Part shown: positions 1-8,103 of the stretch, piece after piece
How positions within the stretch are numbered: position 1 is the first letter of the stretch
How the letters are laid out: every line of letters starts with the position of its first letter
Assembly: GCA_903921605.1 (NCBI GenBank)
Contig: CAIXQV010001141.1
Coordinates: 1 to 10,262 of the forward strand
Direction of reading: 5' to 3'
DNA length: 10,262 bases
From: an uncultured Planctomycetaceae bacterium
Lineage (GTDB): Bacteria; Planctomycetota; Planctomycetia; Planctomycetales; Planctomycetaceae
Translations under genes and position numbers: made by a program
Notes under the pieces: generated by a model
Database searches by the model: none
Told to the model about the DNA's origin: nothing
The model's input: the letters and a program-made list of their open reading frames with translations, nothing else

Positions 1-18
1 ACGCGCAGCGAGAATTCC

Positions 19-26
19 AGAGGAGG
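19..26 (+). promoter_or_regulatory. Strong ribosome binding site of the first gene
   Basis: AGAGGAGG lies six bases before the ATG at 33, close to an ideal Shine-Dalgarno match and spacing. It fixes the start at 33 rather than at the in-frame ATG at 48. The 18 bases upstream are too short to judge any promoter. Confidence 0.85.
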
Positions 27-32
27 CCGATC

Positions 33-2483
33 ATGCAAACACGCGGGATGAACGTACCGGAGTACTTTCGACTGAGGCCGGCAGCCTCCAAGTGGGTTGT
101 CAGCCTGTTCGCGGTATTTGCGATGATCTCAAACACGGCGACGATGCGGACGGTCTCTGCTCAGGATGGCCCGATTATCACTGGCCTTGAGCGTCAGCCG
201 TTCGTCGCGGCGACTCGGCGACTGGTCGAAGCCATTGACTTTGCGGGAGCCCCACTGTCAGCGGATGTGATGGAGAAACTGCAGGCAGCGATGGTCTCCA
301 CAGACGATCGTGCGGCGATCGCAGACATTCAGAACGCTCTTGATCCGCTGTGCCTCGCGAACATCACGATCAACGCAGAAAGCCGCGTCAAAGTTGCGGA
401 AGGCCCAGTAAAGAAGGAACTCATGCAGCAGGGATGGCGAGCGTTCCTGATCAAGGTGCATAACGAAGCTGGGATCAATCCTGTTTTGCAGGTCGAAAGT
501 CCCAACGCTCTCCCGGTCTATCAACAGGGCAAAGGGTCTCGTGAGGAACCTCGGACTAAGGAGAAGCTGGTCAATCCGGAAGACGTTCCGGATCGATTTC
601 TCGACATGACGATGGTGCAGCGTGAACCGCTCAAGGAAATGCTGTCCGGGCTGCTGGTCGAGTATCGGATCCTGTTGCTTTACAGTCGAGATGCTGGCGA
701 TCGTGAAGCCACCTTGTCGTTCAATATTGGCGCGGGGACTCAGGATCTGGGGTTTCGCAGTGAAGTACCGATCTTGTTTGACTGTCAATCCGCGACAAAA
801 GTCGCGCTTGGAATTCGTGACGTGGACGGTGAACCGACCACAGCCAATTTCGTGATTCGCGATACAAAGGGCCGAGTTTACCCGTTGCCATCGCGAAGAC
901 TGTCTCCCGACTTCTTCTTTCACGATCAGGTTTATCGGTCCGACGGTGAATCAGTCATGCTGCCGCCTGGCGAATACTCTTTCGTCGTGAATCGAGGTCC
1001 GGAGTACCTGCCGCAGCGAATGAATGTGACAGTCCCCAACACTGAAGAACATGTTGTCGATGTGAATCTCAAGCGTTGGATTCATGTGGCCAAACGTGGT
1101 TGGTTCTCCGGTGATCATCATGTGCATGCCGCTGGCTGCGGACACTACGACAGTCCAACCGAAGGTGTTGGTCCTGAAGCCATGATGCGACACATTCTGG
1201 GTGAAGACCTCAACGTCGGCTGTGTCCTGAGCTGGGGGCCGTGCTGGTATACGCAGAAGCAGCACTTCAACGGCCAGGTGTCAGCGCTCTCAACGCGTGA
1301 TTATCTGATGCGATACGACGTCGAAGTGAGCGGGTTTCCGTCATCGCACGCGGGGCATCTTTGTCTGCTGAAGCTCGCCGAGGACGATTATCCGGGGACA
1401 ACTCGACTGGAGCAGTGGCCCAGCTGGACGTTGCCGGTTCTGCAGTGGGGAAAAGATCAAGGCGGAGTTGTCGGTTACAGCCACAGCGGCTGGGGATTGG
1501 CTCTGCCGGATGTAATGCCGGATGGAAGTCGCGAATTTCATGGTCGGCCGTGGGGCGGTGCTCCTCAGGGTTGGCAGGGCAAAGCCGCGGCGAAACTTCC
1601 CGACTACGCAATGCCGCGCTTCGATGGCATTGGTGCGAATGAATACGTCGTCACGACAGCTCACAATGTCTGTGATTTCATCTCGGCCGTTGATACTCCC
1701 GCAATTTGGGAACTGAATATCTGGTATCACACGCTGAACTGTGGCATGACTTCACGTATCAGTGGGGAAACCGATTTTCCTTGTATTTACGGTGATCGAG
1801 TCGGCCTGGGGCGAATTTATGTGAAGTTGAACGAAGGCCAGGAACTCAACTATGACAACTGGGTCGAAGGGCTTCGGGATGGTCGCAGTTATTGCGGGGA
1901 CGGACTTAGCCATGTGCTGGATTTCAAAGTGAACGATGTCGGTGTGGGAGCACGTCGCGACGATGGCAGCGTCAGTGTGCTGAAGCTGGATCAGCCAGGA
2001 ACCGTTGATATTTCCTTCGATGTCACCGCCCTGCTGGAAGAGAAGCCAACGGAACTGACCGAGTCGATCCGCGGTCGTCGTCTGGACGATAAGCCGTATT
2101 GGCATGTGGAACGCTGTCGCATCGGCGATACTCGGAGTGTCCCGGTGGAGATCATCGTTAATGGCGAAGTTGTGGCGACTCGCGAACTGGCCGCTGATGG
2201 TCACATCGAATCGATGAAGCTCCCGATTGAGCTGAAGCAGTCGTCATGGGTTGCCGTGCGAATTCTGCCGTCGGTTCATACGAATCCGGTCTTCGTGGAA
2301 GTCGCAGGCAAGCCGATTCGAGCGAGCCGCCGTAGCGCAGAATGGTGCGAGGAAGCAGTGAAAGTTTGCTGGAACGCGAAGCAGAACAATATCAGGCCAG
2401 ACGAACGAGAAGCCGCGAAAGTGGCTTACGATCAGGCGGCTGAGATTTACCGTACGATTCGCGAAGAGGCGACAGCACCGTAA
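33..2483 (+). CDS. Secreted CehA/McbA-family (PHP-like) metallohydrolase
   Basis: This is an 816-residue protein. A hydrophobic stretch at residues about 20-43, ending near V-S-A-Q, reads as a signal peptide, so the protein is probably exported. Residues 45-350 are a family-typical N-terminal region of helical then beta-rich character. The catalytic part starts with GDHHVH (H362, H363, H365), the histidine motif of PHP-fold metal-dependent hydrolases. It continues with SHSGWG (H484), WYHTLNCG (H566) and SGETDFP (D581), candidates for the remaining metal ligands. A beta-rich C-terminal domain and a final charged helix (about 785-816) follow. Known relatives labelled CehA/McbA include carbamate and amide hydrolases, but planctomycete members of this length have no established substrate, so the substrate here is unknown. 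The gene is followed by a hairpin and, 83 bases on, by an unrelated helical-repeat gene. The family call is fairly sure; a specific reaction is not supported. Confidence 0.85.
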   Translation: MQTRGMNVPEYFRLRPAASKWVVSLFAVFAMISNTATMRTVSAQDGPIITGLERQPFVAATRRLVEAIDFAGAPLSADVMEKLQAAMVSTDDRAAIADIQNALDPLCLANITINAESRVKVAEGPVKKELMQQGWRAFLIKVHNEAGINPVLQVESPNALPVYQQGKGSREEPRTKEKLVNPEDVPDRFLDMTMVQREPLKEMLSGLLVEYRILLLYSRDAGDREATLSFNIGAGTQDLGFRSEVPILFDCQSATKVALGIRDVDGEPTTANFVIRDTKGRVYPLPSRRLSPDFFFHDQVYRSDGESVMLPPGEYSFVVNRGPEYLPQRMNVTVPNTEEHVVDVNLKRWIHVAKRGWFSGDHHVHAAGCGHYDSPTEGVGPEAMMRHILGEDLNVGCVLSWGPCWYTQKQHFNGQVSALSTRDYLMRYDVEVSGFPSSHAGHLCLLKLAEDDYPGTTRLEQWPSWTLPVLQWGKDQGGVVGYSHSGWGLALPDVMPDGSREFHGRPWGGAPQGWQGKAAAKLPDYAMPRFDGIGANEYVVTTAHNVCDFISAVDTPAIWELNIWYHTLNCGMTSRISGETDFPCIYGDRVGLGRIYVKLNEGQELNYDNWVEGLRDGRSYCGDGLSHVLDFKVNDVGVGARRDDGSVSVLKLDQPGTVDISFDVTALLEEKPTELTESIRGRRLDDKPYWHVERCRIGDTRSVPVEIIVNGEVVATRELAADGHIESMKLPIELKQSSWVAVRILPSVHTNPVFVEVAGKPIRASRRSAEWCEEAVKVCWNAKQNNIRPDEREAAKVAYDQAAEIYRTIREEATAP

Positions 2484-2503
2484 TTCTCTCGTCCGCAAAT
2501 CAG

Positions 2504-2527
2504 CCGGAACGCGTCAGCGTCCGGTTT
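2504..2527 (+). terminator. Bulged GC-rich hairpin with short T run
   Basis: CCGGAACGC (2504-2512), loop GTCA and GCGTCCGG (2517-2524) form an eight-pair stem with one bulged A, followed by TTT. It sits 20 bases after the stop of the metallohydrolase gene. It could act as a weak intrinsic terminator or be a small dispersed palindromic repeat; the T run is too short to be sure of termination. Confidence 0.5.
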
Positions 2528-2566
2528 AAGGATCTCGTCTCATCCATCGCTTGCTGAATCACTGCT

Positions 2567-4339
2567 ATGAGCCCTGCTGAACCTAAACCCTCAAAGCTGC
2601 TTCTTGATGAATGCTTCTCGGCGGCCGATGATCGATTCCTGTCCGAATGGGTCAAATTCCGTTCGCCGGAGATCATCGTAGCCTATCTGCAACAGTGGCT
2701 GGCGGATACTCGTCCCTGGGCTCGCCAGCAACTGATCAACTATCTCGCCATGGATCTCAATTTTCCAGGGCACGAGTTATTCGTGAAGCGAGCGTACCGG
2801 CATTTTGAATCCGCACGAGATCACGAAATGCTGGCCCACTTTCTGGTGACTTTTGATCGTCTGGTTCGTCGAAGTCGCATCGCGGTACCTCGCTGGGATC
2901 GATCCACGCGTGAGTTGATTCAGGACGAGCGTCTGTATGCTCGCCCAAACAAAACTGTCATCCCCGAGACCGGCCGTACCGGAACTTACGGAACCGGAAA
3001 GCATCAGCGGACTTTTCCGTTGCCCGACGTTCGCAACAAGCCAAAAAATCGACTGTTCCGCCATCGAACACGCAACTTTTTGCGACGTCGAGTCTGGCGC
3101 TATTTTCGCTGGCTGAGCTACAAGAATCCCTCCGAGTACCTTCTTGCCATTTCCCGCGCCCTTAGCGTCTATACCGATGCGGAGTTCAAGCTGGGCGAAA
3201 ATATCATCGACAACTGGTCGTTGATGCACGCCTGCTATTTCCACAGCGATTCGTTGAAATTTACGGCCGCACATAGCAATCTTGCTCCGGGCCAGTCATT
3301 GGCCACGCTCAGCGCTGCTCCGTATCGGGCGGAGATTTGGCAAACTGTGGAAGGAGCAACGCACCTGATCAATCTGGTCCGGGAGTCTCGGAGCAGTCTT
3401 GTTCGTGTCTGGGCCATGGAACTGCTTGAACGCGACCATCAGCAGGCGATCAAACAGATCGACATGAAGATTCTGGTGTCATTGCTGAAGCATGCTGATG
3501 CTCGAGTTCAGGATTTCGCGTCGCGCCTGTTTCGAGATCACCAGGGACTGGCCAGCATGACGGTCTCGGCGTGGCTTGAGGTCGTGGAACAATCCGATCG
3601 ATCCCTGCTGCCAATGATCTGCGAGGCGATGACGAAGCATGTCGCGACGGCGCGCCTTGATAATCCACAATTGCTGTTGCTTGCGACCGCTGAACCAGTG
3701 TCCGTCGCAGCGCTGGGTTTGCGCATGCTACAGGAACGACATCAACAACGCGGACTGAATCCGGCAGAAGTGGTACAGTTATCCCGAGCTCAATGCGCGG
3801 CGACGGCAGAGGAAATGACAACGTGGGCGCTGCGGCAGTTAGATTCTGACGAAAACTATTCCGTCGATGCCGTCGTCGAGTTTTTTGACGGCCTGCTGGA
3901 GCCGATGCGCGCGGCTGCGATGACGTGGCTGGAGGATTCGTCGTCTCACGGCCACGATGATGCAGTGCTCTGGTCACGATTGATTGAAACGCCGTTCGAT
4001 GATGTGCGACTTCGACTTGTCGACTGCCTGCAACATCGAACGACTCTGCCCGATGTTGATGTGAACTCTTTGAGTCATCTCTGGTGTTCAGTGCTGCTGG
4101 GAGTTCATCGAGGTGGCCGGATGAAATTGAAAGCGATGCAGCAAATTCAGGCTGCGATCCTGCGAGATTCGCGGCATGCCACAAAGCTACTGCCGGTGTT
4201 ATCGGTGGCGGCTCGATCCTTGCGGGCTCCTGAACGCCGCGGAGCCATTGCCGCGATGGCGAGTTTGAAAAACGGAAATCCCGAACTGGAAGCCGCGATT
4301 CGTTCCCACTTACCCGAGCTGCAGTGGGCGGATTGCTGA
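2567..4339 (+). CDS. HEAT-like helical repeat protein of unknown function
   Basis: This is a 590-residue protein with no signal peptide or membrane segment, so it is probably cytoplasmic. I do not recognise a named family. Residues about 255-585 read as successive amphipathic helix pairs (for example around 268-290, 300-323, 333-358, 375-392 and 470-490), in the style of a HEAT/armadillo alpha-solenoid that normally binds a partner protein. Residues 158-184 are unusually rich in Arg and aromatics (FRHRTRN, RRRVWRYFRWL), which could bind nucleic acid or a phosphate-rich partner. A Gly/Thr-rich low-complexity linker (about 134-150) precedes it. The start ATG has no clear Shine-Dalgarno. The gene lies 83 bases after the metallohydrolase and 52 bases before an exported propeller protein, so co-transcription is possible but a shared job is not shown. 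It is a real gene, given its long intact frame and consistent coding character. Confidence 0.8.
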   Translation: MSPAEPKPSKLLLDECFSAADDRFLSEWVKFRSPEIIVAYLQQWLADTRPWARQQLINYLAMDLNFPGHELFVKRAYRHFESARDHEMLAHFLVTFDRLVRRSRIAVPRWDRSTRELIQDERLYARPNKTVIPETGRTGTYGTGKHQRTFPLPDVRNKPKNRLFRHRTRNFLRRRVWRYFRWLSYKNPSEYLLAISRALSVYTDAEFKLGENIIDNWSLMHACYFHSDSLKFTAAHSNLAPGQSLATLSAAPYRAEIWQTVEGATHLINLVRESRSSLVRVWAMELLERDHQQAIKQIDMKILVSLLKHADARVQDFASRLFRDHQGLASMTVSAWLEVVEQSDRSLLPMICEAMTKHVATARLDNPQLLLLATAEPVSVAALGLRMLQERHQQRGLNPAEVVQLSRAQCAATAEEMTTWALRQLDSDENYSVDAVVEFFDGLLEPMRAAAMTWLEDSSSHGHDDAVLWSRLIETPFDDVRLRLVDCLQHRTTLPDVDVNSLSHLWCSVLLGVHRGGRMKLKAMQQIQAAILRDSRHATKLLPVLSVAARSLRAPERRGAIAAMASLKNGNPELEAAIRSHLPELQWADC

Positions 4340-4380
4340 CGTCTTGACGAATGCACAAACTTCTCATTCACGCCTTAGAT

Positions 4381-4384
4381 GGAG
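4381..4384 (+). promoter_or_regulatory. Ribosome binding site deciding the propeller-protein start
   Basis: GGAG lies seven bases before the ATG at 4392. The frame is open back to a TTG at 4344, but that start has no such site and would put 16 extra polar residues before the signal peptide. Confidence 0.7.
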
Positions 4385-4391
4385 ATTAGCG

Positions 4392-5996
4392 ATGCGAGAT
4401 GGCTCGATCACTTTGAGTAGCAGGATCTGCACGTGGGGACTGCTGCTGTGCGGTCTCATGCTTCTCTGCGGATCAGTCCACGCGGGACCGGTCAATATCG
4501 GTTGGACGCCATTTGGTGCAGTCACAACCGCTGGCTATGTGGATCCCGCCGGAAAGCTGATTCTATTCGATGGAGGATCTCCAACATGGACCGTTCGAGC
4601 GATTCCTTATCCGCATTTGCTGGTGCCTGGGGCTCCGATCGTATTGCTTCCTCAGGCTGCAGGAAATATCTGGCCGACGGTCATCACCGTTTCTGGTGGC
4701 AACAAGTTGGTGCAGGTTGTCAACGGCGGACCGATGAACATCCTGTTGCCCGCTCACAACTTCCCCGTCGGCGCGTCATTAGAGATTGTGCAGAATGGTG
4801 CTCAGAGTCTGGTGCTGGGAGTCACCGGCACTGGTGATTTGTGGGCGGTGGATCCGGCGACGAATACAGGTCATCAGATTAACTCGGCGGCAGAATCATT
4901 TCCATTTGGCTCAGTTGTTTCCGCTGTCTCAGCGGGTGGGCAGTATCATGCTTTTGCGGTCGACCATTTTGGCACGATGCATTACTACTTCGGCAGCGGT
5001 GGCGTTTGGAACTCCGTGGCGATCGCTGGCGGTCTGATGCCCGGCACACCGGTCGCCGCCGATGTATTTTCGCTGACCCTGCCACCCGTTCAAAGATTGA
5101 ATGTGGCGGCCGTCGATCCCGCGGGGAATCTTGTTGTCTGGAGTAAACCCACTGGCCTGCCGTGGCTTCCACCAGTCGTTCTTGCCAGCGGGCAATCGCC
5201 AGGTGCACCATTAGAGATCGGCCATACTGTGTTCGGCCCAATGGTGTCGACGATCAGTGCTGGTGGAAACTGGAACGTTTGGATTCATGATCCTCTGGTG
5301 GGCTGGAATCATCACCTTGTCGGACCGGGATTCATGATGGGAGCACCGATCGCCTGTGCTCCGGCGGTGGGCACATTCTTCACGATCGATCCCCTGGGAC
5401 GACTCGTCTGCGCCAACTGGAGCGGTTCCGCATGGGCAACCGGGTATGCGATGCCTCTGCTCGCTTATACACCGCAGCTTGTCAGTCGTCAGTTCATCGA
5501 GAATCCTGAACTGCCTCCGGCCTCGGTGACACTATTGAACACGAGCGATGATCCGCTCGTGGTGCAAATTGTCGACCTGTTTGATCCTCGCCAGCCACCG
5601 GAGGAGAAACTTGCAGCCGGAGCCATGACCAACATTCAACTGCCTCGCGAATCCGGCGGCGTGCTGGAGGAAGTTTTTCTCGTCCCCGGTCCTGGCGGTG
5701 TGTTGTTGGAACAAACAGCCAGCCATCCGATTCCTCCCGAGCAGCGGTTTACTCTGGCCGTCTGGTCCGACAAAGAAACATACAAAGTGCTGCCCTTCAA
5801 GAACGCAAAGAAGGGTGCACCGAAGTCAGTCACCGAAGGTTTCAGCCGACGTTCGCAGGTCAGTCTTGGAATCATTCCTGTGGCCCCGGGTGAACTTCTG
5901 CGAGACGGCGAACGGATGGATCTCGTACAAATCACGAAACGTCTGAACAACCCCGGCGCGGTCGTTCACTTCCCCAAGCCTGTCAGCCAACCATAA
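4392..5996 (+). CDS. Exported seven-bladed beta-propeller-like protein
   Basis: This is a 534-residue protein from the ATG with a ribosome binding site. Residues 1-31 form a Sec signal peptide: a basic start, a Leu/Cys-rich core (15-26) and the cleavage motif VHA before G32. Residues about 40-360 contain roughly 46-residue repeats. Each has a D-P-x-G-x-L turn-strand (VDPAGKL 50-56, VDPAGNL 241-247, IDPLGRL 332-338) followed by a P-G-A-P-I type motif. The central Gly of that motif falls at 80, 127, 173, 218, 271 and 317. Counting the last incomplete unit gives seven, matching a closed seven-bladed propeller. Residues about 365-534 form a separate beta-rich domain of unknown type. There are no catalytic residues I can name, so a binding or scaffold role outside the cytoplasm is the inference. 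It lies 52 bases after the helical-repeat gene. I do not recognise a named family. Confidence 0.8.
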   Translation: MRDGSITLSSRICTWGLLLCGLMLLCGSVHAGPVNIGWTPFGAVTTAGYVDPAGKLILFDGGSPTWTVRAIPYPHLLVPGAPIVLLPQAAGNIWPTVITVSGGNKLVQVVNGGPMNILLPAHNFPVGASLEIVQNGAQSLVLGVTGTGDLWAVDPATNTGHQINSAAESFPFGSVVSAVSAGGQYHAFAVDHFGTMHYYFGSGGVWNSVAIAGGLMPGTPVAADVFSLTLPPVQRLNVAAVDPAGNLVVWSKPTGLPWLPPVVLASGQSPGAPLEIGHTVFGPMVSTISAGGNWNVWIHDPLVGWNHHLVGPGFMMGAPIACAPAVGTFFTIDPLGRLVCANWSGSAWATGYAMPLLAYTPQLVSRQFIENPELPPASVTLLNTSDDPLVVQIVDLFDPRQPPEEKLAAGAMTNIQLPRESGGVLEEVFLVPGPGGVLLEQTASHPIPPEQRFTLAVWSDKETYKVLPFKNAKKGAPKSVTEGFSRRSQVSLGIIPVAPGELLRDGERMDLVQITKRLNNPGAVVHFPKPVSQP

Positions 5997-6006
5997 GCCG
6001 AGCCCT

Positions 6007-6140
6007 GCTGTTGCCGGTCTCCCAACCGACTTTCTTGCATGGCTGTGGCCGGTCTTCCGGCCAAGCGACTTTTTATATTGCTGTCGCTGGTCTCCTGTCC
6101 ACGTAACCTTTCCCCAGCTGCAAGGTCTTCCAACATCACG
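6007..6140 (+). repeat. Four degenerate tandem copies of a ~36-base unit
   Basis: The unit is approximately GCTG-t-gGCCGGTCTtCC followed by a run of C/A and, in the first two copies, CGACTTT. Copies start at 6007, 6042, 6080 and 6117. The shared GGTCT core falls at 6016, 6051, 6089 and 6124, a spacing of 35, 38 and 35 bases. The second copy can fold on itself (GGCCGG with CCGGCC). The array fills most of the space between the propeller gene and the oxidoreductase gene. Its function is unknown; it may be a relic of a dispersed planctomycete intergenic repeat. Confidence 0.6.
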
Positions 6141-6283
6141 CCTCGTCCCGAGAAGATTGGTGGCGGAACGCGCTAGAGGAATACCCAGATGCCTGGAATT
6201 CTTTTGGGATGGTTGCCACAATCACGGACTCCCCCTGCATGAAAATGCGATTCTCGCAGATTCACTCGCCTATTAGAAAAATC

Positions 6284-6287
6284 GGAG
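6284..6287 (+). promoter_or_regulatory. Ribosome binding site deciding the oxidoreductase start
   Basis: GGAG lies eight bases before the ATG at 6296. The frame is open back to an ATG at 6209, but starting there would place 29 extra residues ahead of the twin-arginine signal; 6296 gives a normal Tat leader. Confidence 0.7.
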
Positions 6288-6295
6288 CTCCGCTC

Positions 6296-7594
6296 ATGAC
6301 TCAGACCTCTGCTGAAACTTCTCGCCGTTCGTTTCTGGGTTCCGCTGCGGTAGCGGCTGCAGTGACATCCACGTTGACGGCGTCCTCTGCCAGAGCCTCA
6401 TCACCGGCGGACAAAGTCGTGGTGGGCATCATGGGCGTGAATCGCGGAGCTGCCCTGGCTCAGGTGTTTGCGTCATTGCCAGACGTGGAAGTCAAGTATG
6501 TTTGCGACACCGACAAAACACGGCTCGACGCCTTTCGTGACACGTTGGCCGGCAAAGTCAGTTATGAGGTGAAAGGCGTCACGGACTTTCGAAACATTCT
6601 GGATGACGCGGAGGTTGACGCATTGGTCTGCGCGGCTCCGAATCACTGGCATGCTCCGGCCAGCATTCTTGCGTGTTCCGCTGGCAAACATGTTTACGTC
6701 GAAAAGCCGTGTTGCCACAATCCTCGCGAAGGCGAACTGTTGATCGAAGCAGCTCGCAAGAACAAACGCTGCGTGCAAATGGGCAACCAACGACGCAGTG
6801 GGCCAAAACTTGCCGAAGCGATGAACCTGTTGCACGAGGGAAAGATCGGGCGAGTCTATTACAGCCGCAGTTGGTACGCGGCGACTCGCGGAACTATCGG
6901 CACCGGCACACCGGCCGAGGTTCCTCCGCATCTTGACTATGAACTCTGGCAAGGGCCAGCTCCGCGTGAGCCTTACACATCCAATCGCCTGCATTACAAC
7001 TGGCATTGGAACTGGCATTTTGGCAACGGCGAACTGGGCAACAACGGGATTCATTCGATCGACCTCTCTCGTTGGGGACTGGGTGTTGATTATCCGTCGC
7101 GAGTCGTCTCATCGGGCGGCCGTTATGTGTTCGACGACGATCAAACGACAGCCGATACACATGTGGTGTCGTTTGAGTTCCCCGGTGAGAAGCAGATCGT
7201 GTGGGAATGTTTGAGCTGTAATCGCTACGGCATGGATGGCTCAGGCTTTGGCGCGACTTTTCATGGGGAAAAGGGAACACTGAAAATGCATGAATGGGGC
7301 TATAAGATGTTCGACGACAAAGGCAAAGAAATCGCCAGTGTCGATGGCTCCGATGGCTTGAAAGCTCACATCGAAAACTTCATCGCGGCCATTCGAGCTG
7401 ATGATCCGAAACTGCTGAATTCGGACATCGAAGAAGGGCACAAGTCAACGCTCCTGTGTCACCTGGGGAATATTGCCCATCGTACCGGCGATGCGTTGAA
7501 ATGTGATCCCACGAATGGACATGTATTGAATAATGACGCGGCGATGAAACTGTGGACTCGCGAATACGAACCCGGCTGGGAACCCAAAGTGTAG
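6296..7594 (+). CDS. Tat-exported Gfo/Idh/MocA family oxidoreductase
   Basis: This is a 432-residue protein. The N-terminus carries a twin-arginine signal (S-R-R-S-F-L-G, followed by an Ala-rich core and A-R-A-S-S), so it is exported folded, with its nucleotide cofactor. The Rossmann strand-turn follows at G44-I-M-G-V-N-R-G51. The family signature E136-K-P is present, and the substrate domain holds a Trp/His-rich segment (HYNWHWNWHFGN) followed by NNGIHSIDLSRW, with H253 and D256 in the usual catalytic region. Members oxidise or reduce sugars and related polyols using NAD(P), or catalyse redox-assisted glycoside cleavage. The substrate here cannot be told from sequence. Planctomycetes have many such exported paralogues, often linked to polysaccharide breakdown. 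Length is normal for the group. The gene stands alone, bordered by repeat-rich intergenic DNA on both sides. In many paralogues I recall the nucleotide loop as G-V-N-G-R-G; here one Gly appears to be missing. Confidence 0.92.
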   Translation: MTQTSAETSRRSFLGSAAVAAAVTSTLTASSARASSPADKVVVGIMGVNRGAALAQVFASLPDVEVKYVCDTDKTRLDAFRDTLAGKVSYEVKGVTDFRNILDDAEVDALVCAAPNHWHAPASILACSAGKHVYVEKPCCHNPREGELLIEAARKNKRCVQMGNQRRSGPKLAEAMNLLHEGKIGRVYYSRSWYAATRGTIGTGTPAEVPPHLDYELWQGPAPREPYTSNRLHYNWHWNWHFGNGELGNNGIHSIDLSRWGLGVDYPSRVVSSGGRYVFDDDQTTADTHVVSFEFPGEKQIVWECLSCNRYGMDGSGFGATFHGEKGTLKMHEWGYKMFDDKGKEIASVDGSDGLKAHIENFIAAIRADDPKLLNSDIEEGHKSTLLCHLGNIAHRTGDALKCDPTNGHVLNNDAAMKLWTREYEPGWEPKV

Positions 7595-7623
7595 GCGCGT
7601 TGTCAAACACATTGATGTAGGTT

Positions 7624-7668
7624 GGACATTCTTGTCCGCCTGGGTTTCGACGGGCAGAAATGCCCGTC
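7624..7668. repeat. Double-hairpin intergenic element, dispersed-repeat-like
   Basis: Two perfect hairpins lie 11 bases apart. GGACA-TTCT-TGTCC occupies 7624-7637. GACGGGCA-GAAA-TGCCCGTC occupies 7649-7668, an eight-pair stem with a GAAA tetraloop. The wording, 'ggacattcttgtcc' followed by 'gacgggcagaaatgcccgtc', resembles a repeat I associate with many planctomycete intergenic regions; this is from memory. It starts 29 bases after the oxidoreductase stop, so it could stabilise or end that transcript, though no T run follows. Confidence 0.6.
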
Positions 7669-8012
7669 CTGCCAGAGATCCAGGACTCGACCCAGCCGCA
7701 TCTTACCTTAACGGACATGGCGAGGGACTGCGGCGAGTGCCTCGTTGAAGAGCTTTCGACATAGCGGCATACCCGCCATCACAACCCGACATATCGGAGA
7801 GGGACTGGGTTTATGCGTATTGACGTCGCAGGCCGCAGGTCGCATCGCTGATGCTTCGGGCTGGGATATTCCCCAGCACTTCAAACATGCTCATTGCGAG
7901 CCATCAAGGTGGTGAAATCCCCCTCTCAGTGATCGACGCACTGCTGCCCAACGGCGTTTATGCGGACATTTAAGTCGCGTTTGGGGGCTTTAGCTTCGTT
8001 CGAGAATACCAC

Positions 8013-8079
8013 CGGATTCTGGATCTCAGTTTGAGTTCCATTAACGAACCGGTGCAGAACTGAGGTCCACTCAAATCCG
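8013..8079 (+). ncRNA. 67-nt nested hairpin, candidate structured RNA element
   Basis: CGGATT (8013-8018) pairs with AATCCG (8074-8079). Inside it, TGGATCTCAGTT (8020-8031) pairs with AACTGAGGTCCA (8058-8069) along 12 positions with a single T-G pair. A short inner stem, GTTC/GAAC (8035-8038 with 8046-8049), sits in the loop. The one non-Watson-Crick position is a G-U wobble if the + strand is transcribed and an A-C mismatch if the - strand is, which mildly favours a + strand RNA. It matches no RNA family I know; it could also be a mobile-element end or a small palindromic repeat. Confidence 0.45.
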
Positions 8080-8103
8080 CGTGACCCTGCATCTCGGTTC
8101 CTC

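Noticed and set aside
258..923. A 221-codon open frame on the - strand
   Set aside because: It sits inside the metallohydrolase gene on the other strand, shows no family resemblance and has no context as a gene.
3450..4367. A 305-codon open frame on the - strand
   Set aside because: It lies wholly opposite the helical-repeat gene, has a low-complexity Arg/Ser/Ala-rich translation with no domain, and is a shadow of the real frame.
4344..4391. Upstream TTG start for the propeller gene
   Set aside because: There is no ribosome binding site, and it would displace the signal peptide; the ATG at 4392 has GGAG at good spacing.
6007..6140. CRISPR array
   Set aside because: The unit copies are diverged along their length, the period varies and there are no unique spacers of constant size; no cas genes are present.
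6209..6295. Upstream ATG start for the oxidoreductase
   Set aside because: It adds 29 residues before the twin-arginine motif; the ATG at 6296 has a ribosome binding site and gives a normal Tat leader.
7851..7973. A 40-codon frame beginning MLRAGIFPSTSN in the long intergenic region
   Set aside because: Neither its ATG nor the internal one at 7887 has a ribosome binding site, and the product resembles nothing known. A short chance frame is more likely.
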